Source of the DNA: an uncultured Chloroflexota bacterium
GTDB lineage: Bacteria > Chloroflexota > Chloroflexia > Thermomicrobiales > UBA6265
Reading direction: 5' to 3'
Length of the DNA: 51,699 nt
Assembly (NCBI GenBank): GCA_937870845.1
Contig: CALMZR010000175.1
Coordinates: forward strand, 1-51,699
In this document: positions 34,193-43,355 of the stretch, piece by piece
Numbering within the stretch: position 1 is the first letter of the stretch
Layout of the letters: each line of letters begins with the position of its first letter
The notes under the pieces: model-generated
Database searches by the model: none
What the model was told of the DNA's origin: nothing
What the model saw: the letters and a program-made list of their open reading frames with translations, nothing else
Translations under genes and position numbers: made by a program

Positions 34193-35335
34193 CTACTTCA
34201 GGGTAGACGACGCGAGCGCAAGGAGGGTATCCGCCAAGGCGCGTGCGGCGTCCGGTCGCGAAACAGAGCGCGCCGCTTCGGCCATGCGGGCTTGCCGGTC
34301 GGGGTCGGCAAGAAGGGTCAGCAGCTCGTGCAGCAGCCGGTTCGGGGTCGCCTCGCTTTGCGGCAGTACGATCGCGGCCCCGACTTCGCTCAAGACGCGC
34401 GCGTTGGCGACCTGCTCGTCGCCGCCCGCGCCGGGAAGGGGGATGAGGATGGCGGGGAGGCCGACATAGGCAAGCTCCGCGATCGTCCCCGCGCCAGCCC
34501 GGCCGACGACCAGATTGGTCGCGGCGTAGAGGTCGGGCAGCTCGTCTCGCACGAACTCGAAGACGCGGTAGCGGCGTTGCTGCTCGACCGGCAGTGCCGA
34601 CTGCCTCTGCCGCATCGATTCGGCGTCGGCGTTGACCTTCGCGGGGCCGGTTTGGTGGACGACTTGGGCGTGCGCCAGCAGCTCGGGGAGGATTGCGGCG
34701 ACGCGTTGGTTGATGGGGCTGGCTCCGCGCGCTCCGCCGGTGACGTAAACGACGGGGAGGGCGTCGCTGAAGCCGAGCCAGGCGAGACCGCGCTCCCTGT
34801 CGCCGTCGGTGAGCCCGGACCGCACAGGATTGCCCGTTACCTGGACGTTGTCATGGAGACGTCGGGCTTCCGCCGAGGTTCGCTCGTGGGAGATGGCGAG
34901 AACCGCGGCGAATCGCGCGTTGATGCGCGTGGCGAGGCCGAGGACGGCCGTCTGCTCGTGGGTCAGGACGGGGGCGATGCCACGGGCGGCGATGACGGCC
35001 GGGACGCTGACGAAGCCGCCGGTACTGAGCACGACATTCGGCGCGAAGTGTTTGAGAGACCGGCGCGCGGCGGCGATTCCAAGCGGGATGCGCGCGGCGT
35101 CCGTGACGTTGCGCACGGACACGTAGCGGCGGAGCTTTCCGGTGGGAACGGCGACGAACGGAATGCCCGCGTTCGCGGCGGCCTCGCGCTCGAGGCCGTC
35201 GTGGCTGCCGATCCACATCACATCAGCCAGCGTGGAACGGCGGCGAAGCTCCTCCACGACGGCTAGCGCCGGCAGGACGTGGCCTCCGGTGCCACCGCCG
35301 GCGATCGCCAAGCGGACTCGCTTGTGGTCGGTCAT
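34193..35335 (-). CDS. murG: UDP-N-acetylglucosamine--N-acetylmuramyl-(pentapeptide) pyrophosphoryl-undecaprenol transferase
   Basis: Membrane-associated glycosyltransferase that makes lipid II, 380 aa. Motifs: IAGGGTGGHVLPALAV at the start (donor loop), GIPFVAVPTGKLRRY, VVLSTGGFVSVPAVIAA, VTGNPVR, YVTGGARGASPIN and the C-terminal VVGRAGAGTIAELAYVGLPAILIPLPGAGGDE region (UDP-GlcNAc binding). ATG at 35335 precedes the glycine-rich loop by 13 residues. It lies outside any mur/fts cluster. A TATACT word at 35373-35378 (minus strand) is a likely -10. GT28 family MurG is the clear best call. Confidence 0.92.
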   Translation of the reverse strand: MTDHKRVRLAIAGGGTGGHVLPALAVVEELRRRSTLADVMWIGSHDGLEREAAANAGIPFVAVPTGKLRRYVSVRNVTDAARIPLGIAAARRSLKHFAPNVVLSTGGFVSVPAVIAARGIAPVLTHEQTAVLGLATRINARFAAVLAISHERTSAEARRLHDNVQVTGNPVRSGLTDGDRERGLAWLGFSDALPVVYVTGGARGASPINQRVAAILPELLAHAQVVHQTGPAKVNADAESMRQRQSALPVEQQRRYRVFEFVRDELPDLYAATNLVVGRAGAGTIAELAYVGLPAILIPLPGAGGDEQVANARVLSEVGAAIVLPQSEATPNRLLHELLTLLADPDRQARMAEAARSVSRPDAARALADTLLALASSTLK

Positions 35336-35517
35336 GCGAAGCGTCGCCCCAGCGCCCATCTGCTCCAAGGCGAGTATAGGAATCCCTCGGCGAGTGGCGC
35401 CGAACTGGCGATAGGCACGGCTTGGAACTCAGATCCGATTCAGCCGCCGCCGCTCGCTGGCCCGTGTATCATCGGGGCCGCATGAGGCAGAAGCAATCGC
35501 TCAGGAGCGAACATCTC

Positions 35518-35907
35518 ATGAACGCAAGGAAGCAGCAGAAACTGCGCAAGCAACTCGAGGAGCGCAAGGCCGACATCGAAAGCAATGTCGCGTACATGGC
35601 GGACGAAATTCGCTCGATCGGCGTCGACCAGGACGACGAGAACGGCAGTTTGGGCAACCATATCGCCGACGACGGGTCGAACGTCACCGAGGCCGAACGG
35701 TTGGTGACGATCAGCGAAGATTTTCAGAATCTGCTCGGGCAGATCGACGCGGCGCTGGAACGGATGGAAGATGGCACGTACGGGACATGCCTGCGCTGCG
35801 GCAAGCCGATCGGCGAAGAGCGTCTGGAAGCTTTTCCCTATGTCGCGTACTGCATCGAGTGCCAGTCGATCATCGAGCGCGAACAGGCGCTCCGTGCGGG
35901 CGCCTAG
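35518..35907 (+). CDS. TraR/DksA-type zinc finger protein
   Basis: Protein of 129 aa with an N-terminal coiled-coil-like helix (about 1-35), a second helix (about 62-85), and a C4 zinc finger TCLRCGKPIGEERLEAFP with the second pair in YCIEC (about 95-120). This matches DksA/TraR/YteA proteins, which act on RNA polymerase in the secondary channel. The tip sequence between the helices does not show the classical DksA acidic motif, so the regulatory activity is uncertain. ATG at 35518 has AGGAG ten bases upstream. Its stop overlaps the lspA start, so both are co-translated. Confidence 0.82.
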   Translation: MNARKQQKLRKQLEERKADIESNVAYMADEIRSIGVDQDDENGSLGNHIADDGSNVTEAERLVTISEDFQNLLGQIDAALERMEDGTYGTCLRCGKPIGEERLEAFPYVAYCIECQSIIEREQALRAGA

Positions 35908-36364
35908 CGCCGCGCTGCTCATTGCCGCGACCGCCGCAATCGTCCTCGGTTTCGACCAACTGACCAAGGCGGTCGCCGTCGACGCCATCGGGCCGGGGAG
36001 CGGGCTCTCTCGGGTTGAACTGGGAAGCCGCTGGATCGCGCTCGAGTACGCCGAGAACCGGGGTGCGGCTTTCGGACTCTTCTCCAATCTGACCCCAGTG
36101 CTGACCCTCGTGTCGGTCGCGATCCTGATCGGCGTGCTGGTTCATTTCTTCCGCACGGGGCTCCCAACGCTGGTCGGGGTGGCGAGTGTGGGGGCCATCG
36201 TCGGCGGCGCGCTCGGCAATCTGGTCGATCGGGTCAGGCTCGGGTATGTCGTCGATTTCGTGGCGGTCGGCCCCTGGCCAAATTTCAATGTGGCCGACAG
36301 TGCGATTACACTCGGGGTGCTTGGCCTGATCTGGGGTTGGGTTCGGCACGAGCATGAGACGTAG
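35894..36364 (+). CDS. lspA: Lipoprotein signal peptidase (signal peptidase II)
   Basis: Inner-membrane aspartyl protease that removes signal peptides from prolipoproteins, 156 aa. The first span holds FDQLTKAVAV. The catalytic aspartates lie in GNLVDRVRLGYVVDF and FNVADSAITLG, and the EYAENRGAAFGLF motif is present. Four membrane spans are expected. The GTG at 35894 overlaps the upstream dksA-like gene by 14 bases; rluD follows after 24 bases, the usual lspA-rluD order. Confidence 0.95.
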   Translation: MRAPSAALLIAATAAIVLGFDQLTKAVAVDAIGPGSGLSRVELGSRWIALEYAENRGAAFGLFSNLTPVLTLVSVAILIGVLVHFFRTGLPTLVGVASVGAIVGGALGNLVDRVRLGYVVDFVAVGPWPNFNVADSAITLGVLGLIWGWVRHEHET

Positions 36365-36388
36365 TGCTGTCAAAGGCTCGGAGCGCGT

Positions 36389-37351
36389 GTGGACGCCGAA
36401 TTCATGAGTGAGAATGTCGAGAGCTTGGGGGAACCGGTCACGCTTCATCCCGAGCGCGCCGAGCAGGGCATGAGGCTGGATCGGTTCGTCGCAGACCGAT
36501 TGACCGACTTGAGCCGCGGCACAGTGCAGAAGCTCATCGACTCGGGCCACGTCCTGGTGGACGGGATAGCGCGAAAGCCGAAGTTTCGCATGACGCCGGG
36601 CGAGGTCGTCACCGTCGACGTGCCGCCACCGGCGCCCGACGAGATTCTTCCCGATCCTTTACCGCTCCGAATCGTTTACGAAGACGACGACATCATCGCC
36701 ATCGACAAGCCGGCGGGACTCGTCGTTCATCCTGCTCCGGGTCATCCCCGAGGGACGCTGGCGAATGCGCTCGTCGCGCACGTGCCCGGCATCTCGGTCG
36801 GCGGATCGAATCGGCCGGGGATCGTGCATCGCCTCGACAAGGACACCTCGGGGCTGATCGTGGCGGCAAAGACTGATCTCGGCCGCGGCGTCCTCTTGTC
36901 GCAATGGGCCGACAAATCGGTCGAGAAGATCTACATCGCACTGGTGTCTGGAGTTGTCGCGGAGAACGAAGCGACCATCGACGCGCCGATCGGCCGCGAC
37001 CAGCAGAACCGGCAACGCATGGGGGTCGTGCGCGGCGGCCGGCCGGCGCTGACGCATGTTCGCGTCCTGGAGCGATTTCCAGACGCGACGCTGCTGGAGG
37101 TCCAGATCGACACGGGGCGCACGCACCAAATCCGTGTTCACCTCGCGTTCATCGGTCACCCGGTCGTCGGCGATGCTGTCTACGGCCGGCCACGACCGGC
37201 CGATCCCGACCTCGATCGACAGTTCCTGCACGCCGCGGCGCTGGCTCTTGACCTTCCCGATGGCCGGCGCGTGCGCTGGACGTCGGCATTGCCGCCCGAT
37301 CTGGAGTCGGCGCTGCATGAGCTGCGCGACCGGCGTGAGCCGAGGTCATGA
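36389..37351 (+). CDS. rluD: Ribosomal large subunit pseudouridine synthase, RluD type
   Basis: Isomerises uridine to pseudouridine in 23S rRNA, 320 aa. An S4 RNA-binding domain (about 28-75, MRLDRFVADRLTDLSRGTVQ) is followed by the RluA/RluD catalytic domain with the signature GIVHRLDKDTSGLIV (catalytic Asp about 155) and TGRTHQIRVHLAFIGHPVVGD. GTG at 36389 follows GGAG by five bases; ATG at 36404 is an alternative. The stop overlaps the next ATG by four bases, linking it to the glycerate kinase gene. Confidence 0.93.
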   Translation: MDAEFMSENVESLGEPVTLHPERAEQGMRLDRFVADRLTDLSRGTVQKLIDSGHVLVDGIARKPKFRMTPGEVVTVDVPPPAPDEILPDPLPLRIVYEDDDIIAIDKPAGLVVHPAPGHPRGTLANALVAHVPGISVGGSNRPGIVHRLDKDTSGLIVAAKTDLGRGVLLSQWADKSVEKIYIALVSGVVAENEATIDAPIGRDQQNRQRMGVVRGGRPALTHVRVLERFPDATLLEVQIDTGRTHQIRVHLAFIGHPVVGDAVYGRPRPADPDLDRQFLHAAALALDLPDGRRVRWTSALPPDLESALHELRDRREPRS

Positions 37352-38703
37352 CTGATCCAACCTGTGCCGGCGCCGAAGTCGAAGCCGCGCGTGTTACCGC
37401 GCGGCGCTTGTTTGAGGCGGCGCTACGCGCGGTCAGTCCGGATCACGCCGTGCGCCGCGTCTTGCGCTGGGAAAACGATGCCCTGCACATCGACGGCCAC
37501 CGCATCTCCGCGCCGGGCGAGATCTTCGTCGTGGCAATCGGCAAGGCCGCGGTAGCCATGACCCGGGGCGCCCTTGAGGCGCTCGATACGCGAGTTGCGA
37601 GCGGCCACGTGATTACTAAAGAGGGTCACGTCGATTCCCTGCTGCCGCGTTCGATTTCCGTGTTTGAAGCAAGTCACCCCATCCCAGACGCGCGAGGCGA
37701 GCGAGCCACGCGGGTCTTGTTGGAGAGACTCGCCGCGCTCGGAGACGATGATGTCGTCCTCGCGCTGATCTCCGGGGGTGGGTCGGCTCTACTCGAAGCC
37801 CCGCGCGCCGGAGTCACCCTTGCGGACTTGGCCAGGGCGACCGACTTGCTGCTCCGCGCCGGCGCGCCCATCGACGCGCTGAATGCCGTGCGCGCTCCCC
37901 TGAGCCAAGTCAAGGCCGGCGGTCTTCGCGCCGCGGCGCCGCGGGCGACCTGGGCGACATTAATCCTCTCCGATGTCCTCGGCAACGACCCGAGAGTTAT
38001 CGCAAGCGGTCCCACGGTTCCGAACCAACCCGATGCTGCGCTCGCGCGGTCAATCGTCGACAAGTACGGTGTGCAGGACGAGCTGCCGCCTTCGATTGTG
38101 GCCGCGCTCGCGAACGGGGAGCCGCCCGCCGCTGCGATCAACGACGAGCGCGACGTGCTGGTTGTCATCGGCGACAATGCGGGGGCTGTGGAGGCGGCGG
38201 CCGCGGAGGCCAAGGATGCCGGCCTTGGCGTGGAGATCGTCTGGGCGGAGGTTGAAGGCGAGGCGTCAGAGCTTGGGAAATCCTTTGTGGACGAGTTGGT
38301 GAGCGCGCCTGAAGCGACGGACGTGCTTCTCGGCGGTGGCGAAGCGACCGTGAGGGTTCGCGGCGACGGCAGCGGCGGCCGCAACACGGAGTTTGCCCTG
38401 GCGGCGGCGCTCGAAATGGAGCGGCGAGGGGTGCGCGACTGGGTGATTGCCAGTCTTGCCACGGACGGGCAAGATGCCATGACCGGGCTGGCCGGGGCGA
38501 TCGCCGACGGGTGGACGTGTCAGCGGGCGCGCGAACGAGGCATCGATCCCGACGCCGCGCTTGCGCGAAACAACAGTGTCGCGGTCTTCGAGGCCGCGGG
38601 CGGCGCGGTGGAGACTGGACCTACCGGGACCAATGTCAACGATTTGTACATCGCCGTGCGGGTGAAAGACTCGGGCACGGGACACGTCGAGGGAGGGGGC
38701 TGA
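37348..38703 (+). CDS. Glycerate 2-kinase, MOFRL/GckA family
   Basis: Phosphorylates D-glycerate at position 2, feeding it into glycolysis as 2-phosphoglycerate. The protein has 451 aa, normal for this family. Motifs: VVAIGKAAVAMTRGALEAL (about 66-84), ASHPIPDARGERAT, ALISGGGSALLEAPR (about 137-151), and a C-terminal MOFRL domain with LLGGGEATVRVRGDGSGGRN and LATDGQDAMTGLAGAIADG. It starts in the ATGA overlap with rluD and is followed two bases later by the ThDP enzyme gene, so these genes are one translational unit. Confidence 0.92.
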   Translation: MTDPTCAGAEVEAARVTARRLFEAALRAVSPDHAVRRVLRWENDALHIDGHRISAPGEIFVVAIGKAAVAMTRGALEALDTRVASGHVITKEGHVDSLLPRSISVFEASHPIPDARGERATRVLLERLAALGDDDVVLALISGGGSALLEAPRAGVTLADLARATDLLLRAGAPIDALNAVRAPLSQVKAGGLRAAAPRATWATLILSDVLGNDPRVIASGPTVPNQPDAALARSIVDKYGVQDELPPSIVAALANGEPPAAAINDERDVLVVIGDNAGAVEAAAAEAKDAGLGVEIVWAEVEGEASELGKSFVDELVSAPEATDVLLGGGEATVRVRGDGSGGRNTEFALAAALEMERRGVRDWVIASLATDGQDAMTGLAGAIADGWTCQRARERGIDPDAALARNNSVAVFEAAGGAVETGPTGTNVNDLYIAVRVKDSGTGHVEGGG

Positions 38704-38705
38704 GC

Positions 38706-40433
38706 ATGCAAGGGGCGCGCGCACTGGTCGAGGTCCTGGCGGCGTCGGGCGTTCAGCACATCTTCGGTCTGCCGGGAGACACCGGAATGCCGTTCTACGA
38801 CGCGTTGCTCGACAAGCGGAGCGACATCGAGCACATCATGACGCGCGACGAGCGGTCGGCCTCGTTCATGGCCGACGTCTATGCCCGCGTCAGTGGACGC
38901 GTCGGCGTCTGCGAGGGCCCTAGCGGGGGTGGAGCAACGTACATTATCCCTGGAGTCGCAGAGGCGCAGGGGTCGGCGATCCCGCTGCTGTGTTTGACTT
39001 CGGATACACCCGTCAACCAGCAGGGTCGAGGCGTCCTCACCGAGCTGGACCAGGAGAGCCTGTTCCGCCCGGTGACCAAGTGGAACGCGCGGGTCAACTC
39101 CGCGGCGACGATGGCGGAGGCGACGCGGCGCGCGATCCGCATGGCCACGGGAGGGAGGCCGGGCGCCACGCACCTGGCGCTGCCGACAGACGCGCAGGAA
39201 GGGGAGACGCCGGACGACTCGGTGTACGGCGTGCCGGAATTCGGCAGCGCGCCCGCGATGCGCACGCGGCCCGATCAGGCGCTGATCGAGCGTGCCGCGG
39301 CAGCGTTGGCGGCGGCGGAGCGGCCGGCAATCATCGCGGGCGGCGGCGTGCTGACCTCTGGGGCCTGGGACGAGCTAACGGCGCTGGCCGAGTCGCTCAA
39401 CGTGCCGGTGGCGACCTCGATCAACGGCAAGGGGAGCATCGCCGAAACGAGCGATGTCTCCATCGGGGTGATCGGCGGCAATGGGGCGAGGCCGTATGCG
39501 AACGCCTGCATCGCTGAGGCGGACCTGATCGTCTACGTCGGATCGCGCACGGATTCGACCACGACCTGCCATTGGACGCTGCCGCCGCAGGCGAATCCGC
39601 CGGACGTTATCCAGATCGACGTCGAGCCGTTCGAGGTCGGGAACAACTACCCGGTCATCGTGGGCCTGGTAGGCGACGCGAAGCTGACGCTGGAGGCGAT
39701 GCTGGAAGCGGTCAGCCGGCCCGCCGCCGTCGCATCGCGCAACCGCGCCCACATCGAGGAGCTGGGGCAGCGGCGTTGCGCCTACTGGGAGGAAGTCGAG
39801 CGGCAGGCGGCTATCCGAAGCCGACCGATCAAGCCGGCGCAGGTGGTCAAGGCGATGCGGGGCGCGCTCGGCGACGAGACGATCATTGTCGCCGATCCGG
39901 GGACGCCGACGCCGTTCCTGAGCGCCCAGTACGAGCTGCGGCGAGCGGGAAGAACGACGGTCATCCCGCGCGCCCACGGTGGACTTGGATACGCGATCCC
40001 TGGCGTGGTCGGCGCGTGCTACGCCGCCGAGGGACGCCGCGTTGTGGGGATGACGGGGGACGGCAGCTTCGGCATGTCGGTTGGGGAGCTGGAGACGATC
40101 ACGCGGCTGGGGCTGCCGGTCGTCGTCATTCAGTGCTCGAACGGCACGTTCGGCTGGATCAAGGAGTTGCAGCACCTCTACCATGGGGACCGCTTTTTCG
40201 GGGTCGATTTCAATCCGGTCGACTACGCGGCGATCGCGCGCGGATTTGGCTTCCGAGCCGCTCAGGTGACGGAGCCGGATGACGTGGAGCGCGCCATCCG
40301 CGACGCGCTCGCGGACGGCGGACCCTATTTCCTCGACGTGGTGACGGAATCGCCGGTGACGGAGACTCCGCCGGTTGCGGCGTGGACGGCGGCGGAGATG
40401 GCACGAGCCGCCGCGGCGGGAGCGCGGCGATGA
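38706..40433 (+). CDS. Thiamine diphosphate-dependent enzyme, acetolactate synthase-like
   Basis: Three-domain ThDP enzyme of 575 aa. The N-terminal domain has GLPGDTGMPFYDAL and the catalytic Glu in MTRDERSASFMADVYAR (Glu49). A central domain (about 195-330) and a C-terminal ThDP/Mg motif follow, MTGDGSFGMSVGELETITRL to CSNGTFG. It resembles IlvB but no ilvN or other valine genes are near. The presence of Glu49 argues against glyoxylate carboligase, which lacks it. ATG at 38706 with GGAGGGGG upstream. The stop overlaps the nucleoside hydrolase start by ATGA. Reaction unknown: a 2-oxo-acid decarboxylase or ligase. Confidence 0.88.
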   Translation: MQGARALVEVLAASGVQHIFGLPGDTGMPFYDALLDKRSDIEHIMTRDERSASFMADVYARVSGRVGVCEGPSGGGATYIIPGVAEAQGSAIPLLCLTSDTPVNQQGRGVLTELDQESLFRPVTKWNARVNSAATMAEATRRAIRMATGGRPGATHLALPTDAQEGETPDDSVYGVPEFGSAPAMRTRPDQALIERAAAALAAAERPAIIAGGGVLTSGAWDELTALAESLNVPVATSINGKGSIAETSDVSIGVIGGNGARPYANACIAEADLIVYVGSRTDSTTTCHWTLPPQANPPDVIQIDVEPFEVGNNYPVIVGLVGDAKLTLEAMLEAVSRPAAVASRNRAHIEELGQRRCAYWEEVERQAAIRSRPIKPAQVVKAMRGALGDETIIVADPGTPTPFLSAQYELRRAGRTTVIPRAHGGLGYAIPGVVGACYAAEGRRVVGMTGDGSFGMSVGELETITRLGLPVVVIQCSNGTFGWIKELQHLYHGDRFFGVDFNPVDYAAIARGFGFRAAQVTEPDDVERAIRDALADGGPYFLDVVTESPVTETPPVAAWTAAEMARAAAAGARR

Positions 40434-41389
40434 GCGCCATCCCGGTCATCATGGACGTCGACACGGGGACCGACGACGCGTTGGCGCTGGCGTACGCGGT
40501 GTGCTCGCCCAAGCTCGATCTCCTGGCGGCCACGACGGTTGCAGGCAACGTCGGCATCGAGCGGGCGACGGTCAACACGCTGGCGGTGCTGGACTGGCTG
40601 GGCGCCAAGAATGTGCCTGTGCATCGCGGGGCAAGCCGGCCGCTGGTGCGGCGGCATCTCGACGCCGCCGGATTTCATCACGAGGGCGGCCTGGGGGGCG
40701 CCAGGATTCCCGATTCGAAGCGCCAGCTTGGCGGCGATCGTGGGCCGGCGGCCATCGTTCGCATGGCGAATGCGCGGCCAGGGGAAATCACGCTGATTGC
40801 CCTCGGTCCGCTGACCAACGTCGCCATTGCGCTCAACGTCGAGCCGCGCCTGCCGGAGCTGCTGAATGGCGTGGTGCTGATGGGTGGCGCTTTCACCGTC
40901 CCGGGCAACACGATGCCGGACGGGAGCGTCAAGGGACCGGGGGAGGCGGCGCCGACGGCCGAGTTCAATATCATCGTCGATCCGGAGGCTGCCGAGCAGG
41001 TCTTCGCCGCTCCGTTCAAGCGACTGACAGCGATTGGTCTCGACGTCACTAATCAGGTGGCGCTGACGAGCGAGGACTGGGACGCGGTCAACACCGCCGC
41101 CGATCTAGAGGCGCCAGCGGCGCTGTTGCGCGAGATCGGGGGGCACGCCTTCGGCACACTGGCGCGGGAGCGGTTCGCGCTGCACGATCCGCTCGCGGCC
41201 GCGGTTGCCGCCGATCACGGTTTGGTCGGGACCGAATTGGCCTCGGTGGCCGTGGATACTAGAGGCGCCGAGATCGGCCGGACGCGGATGGACGGCCCTG
41301 GGCAGGTGGAGGTGGCGTTGCACGTTGATCGGGAGCGGGCCCTCCATGAGTTTCGCAGCACGTTGGGGTTGCCAACGGCGACGAATTAG
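40430..41389 (+). CDS. Inosine-uridine preferring nucleoside hydrolase family protein
   Basis: Splits the N-glycosidic bond of ribonucleosides to base and ribose, 319 aa. The metal-binding signature is IMDVDTGTDDALALAYA (residues 7-23; the usual motif is DTDPGxDDA), followed by TTVAGNVGIERAT, LGPLTNVAIAL, LMGGAF, APTAEFNIIVDPEAAE and the C-terminal FALHDPLAAAVA. All expected calcium-ligand aspartates appear present. No signal peptide. Last gene of the rluD/kinase/ThDP enzyme chain. Confidence 0.9.
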   Translation: MSAIPVIMDVDTGTDDALALAYAVCSPKLDLLAATTVAGNVGIERATVNTLAVLDWLGAKNVPVHRGASRPLVRRHLDAAGFHHEGGLGGARIPDSKRQLGGDRGPAAIVRMANARPGEITLIALGPLTNVAIALNVEPRLPELLNGVVLMGGAFTVPGNTMPDGSVKGPGEAAPTAEFNIIVDPEAAEQVFAAPFKRLTAIGLDVTNQVALTSEDWDAVNTAADLEAPAALLREIGGHAFGTLARERFALHDPLAAAVAADHGLVGTELASVAVDTRGAEIGRTRMDGPGQVEVALHVDRERALHEFRSTLGLPTATN

Positions 41390-41523
41390 CGCCTCCCGCG
41401 GCAAGTTGCGAGGGCGCTGCACTGGCGCGTGCCGGCGCCAGCGCGAATGTGGTATTCAATGTGCTGTCAGGTTGTCGCCCCATGGGCGCGACGCGCCGTC
41501 GCCGTGAGAACGGAGAGGCGAGG

Positions 41524-42111
41524 ATGACCGAGCACGAGTCCCTCATCGAGCAGGCTCCGATTCAGGATCGCGATCTCCTGCAGCGGATGAGTCTGTACTT
41601 CGATGCCGTGGAGCACCGGCTGCGCCTGGGCGAAGGATGGCTGATCTTCAACGCCGGGCATCGCCGCTCGCGGCGCATCGCCGGATTCATCCAGCACCGG
41701 CTGACCGAGCATCATCCCCCGGTTTCCTATTTCGTCATGCCGTGGCGCGATTTTGCGCTCAGCGCGTTCGTCACCGATGTCGGGATGCCCAGCCTCGTGC
41801 CGGCCGTGGCCACCGACGATCGTGCCCGGGCCGAGTTCGACCTCGCCGCACGGGTCACCTCGTCGACCTGGACCAGGATGCTGAGCACCGATCTGCTGGT
41901 CATGGTCGGTTGCAAGCCGACAGAACGGCGCGAGGCCGAGTTGCTCGACCGCACGCTGGCCAACCGACACTCGCAGCGTTTGGCGACCATCCTCATGACG
42001 CCGGACATGCCCGGCCAGCTCGAAGCGGAGTTGCAGATCGTCGACCCCAACGGACGGTATTGGGATAGCATCTTCGGCCGCATGTATGAGACCGGGCTGG
42101 TGGCGATGTAG
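41524..42111 (+). CDS. Hypothetical protein of 195 aa
   Basis: Not recognised. The sequence looks like a soluble alpha/beta protein: an N-terminal helix (RDLLQRMSLYFDAVEHRL), a strand-turn-helix with a basic cluster (WLIFNAGHRRSRRIAGFI, about 40-57) and a second hydrophobic strand LLVMVGCKPTERREAELL (about 125-142). No Walker motif, Cys cluster, membrane span or signal is seen. ATG at 41524 follows GGAGAGGCGAGG. It ends 14 bases before the facing polyprenyl synthase gene. Genuine coding is supported by the length and codon pattern, not by homology. Confidence 0.6.
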   Translation: MTEHESLIEQAPIQDRDLLQRMSLYFDAVEHRLRLGEGWLIFNAGHRRSRRIAGFIQHRLTEHHPPVSYFVMPWRDFALSAFVTDVGMPSLVPAVATDDRARAEFDLAARVTSSTWTRMLSTDLLVMVGCKPTERREAELLDRTLANRHSQRLATILMTPDMPGQLEAELQIVDPNGRYWDSIFGRMYETGLVAM

Positions 42112-42125
42112 GCCGCCGCCTCGGG

Positions 42126-43115
42126 TCAGGTCGACCGGTCGCAAACGAAGTCCGCGACTTCCTCCAGCAACTCGCGCGTTTCCGGATCCGAAGCGGAGGC
42201 GGCATGCACTCTGGCTCGCGTGCAGAACCGCTGGGCCTCATCCATTGCCGCATCCAGCGCTCCGGAAGCGCGAACCTCCCGCACGACGGAGGCGATGTCT
42301 CCTGGGTCGTCGAGGTCGCCGGCGACCACGTCCCTGAGCCGGCTCATGGCGGTGGACGATTCGGTCAGGCCCGACGCATAGATCATGGTTGGCAGCGTCA
42401 CCGTGCCCTGGGTGAGGTCGTGGCCCGCCGGCTTGCCGAGCTGCTGCGTGCCCTCCCGAAAGTCGAGCACGTCGTCGACGATCTGGAACGCCATGCCCAC
42501 GTCCGCGCCATAGCGGCGGAGGGATTGCACTGCCTCCTCGGGCGCGTTGCCGAGGATGGCGCCCATCTCGGCGGCCCCGGCGAACAATGACGCGGTCTTG
42601 CCGAAGATGCGCTGCTCGTACTCCTCCCGCGTCTGGTCGAGGCGATGGGCGACGAACATCTCGCGCAATTGGCCGTCGCAGATGTCCGCCAGGGTGGAGG
42701 CGAAGATGCTGACGACTCTAGGGCGTTCAGTCGCGGCGGCGAGCATGGCGGATTGGGCAAAGAGGTAATCGCCCAAGAGAATGACGGCCCCGGAGGAGAG
42801 CACGCTGTTGAGCGTGGGCCGGCCGCGGCGCAGCGCGGCGCGATCGACGGTGTCATCGTGGACCAGCGATGCCGTGTGCAGCAACTCGACGCCGGCGCCG
42901 GCCGTGATCAGCAGATCGCGGTCGAAATCGAAGGAGCGGGCGGCCAGAAGCAGGACGAGCGGTCGCAAGCGTTTACCACCAGCCCGCACCAAGCCAAGCA
43001 CGAGATCCGCCACCGCAGGAAAATCGACTTGGGCCGATTCCTCCAGGCGCGCCTCTACTCGTTGCAGTTCCGGGCGCATGTCGGCGAACACGTCGCGCGT
43101 CCGGATATTCACCAT
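42126..43115 (-). CDS. Polyprenyl diphosphate synthase (IspB/HepT type)
   Basis: Builds long-chain isoprenoid diphosphates, probably the menaquinone side chain, 329 aa. The first aspartate-rich motif is LVHDDTVDRAALRRGRPT (Asp87, 88, 91) and the second is QIVDDVLDF; GGKRLRPLVLLLA near residue 47 is the IPP-binding region. The residues just before the first motif (ELLHTAS) suit a long-chain rather than farnesyl or geranylgeranyl product, but exact chain length is not readable. The minus-strand word TATACT at 43180-43185 is a likely -10. Confidence 0.92.
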   Translation of the reverse strand: MVNIRTRDVFADMRPELQRVEARLEESAQVDFPAVADLVLGLVRAGGKRLRPLVLLLAARSFDFDRDLLITAGAGVELLHTASLVHDDTVDRAALRRGRPTLNSVLSSGAVILLGDYLFAQSAMLAAATERPRVVSIFASTLADICDGQLREMFVAHRLDQTREEYEQRIFGKTASLFAGAAEMGAILGNAPEEAVQSLRRYGADVGMAFQIVDDVLDFREGTQQLGKPAGHDLTQGTVTLPTMIYASGLTESSTAMSRLRDVVAGDLDDPGDIASVVREVRASGALDAAMDEAQRFCTRARVHAASASDPETRELLEEVADFVCDRST

Positions 43116-43355
43116 CGTTCACCCCGGGACGCGCCGTGGCGCTCGATCATTGACGATCGGTCGGATTCGCCCAATCCCGAGTATAGAGTGCCCACTCTGG
43201 CCCAACCAACGGGAGCGGCCGGGCCAGGACCCTGTGCTACACTCGCGACGCGCGAACCCCGTTGTACCACGGGGCGGCCTGAACGCGCTTCTGAGGTCGG
43301 AGGGTCATACGCCACATGGGTGGCGTGGCCGGGTCAGCACCGCACAGGCGTCTGC

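Noticed and set aside
38706..40433. ThDP enzyme as glyoxylate carboligase in a glycerate pathway with the adjacent kinase
   Set aside because: Glyoxylate carboligase lacks the catalytic glutamate, which is present here (Glu49); no tartronate semialdehyde reductase is adjacent.
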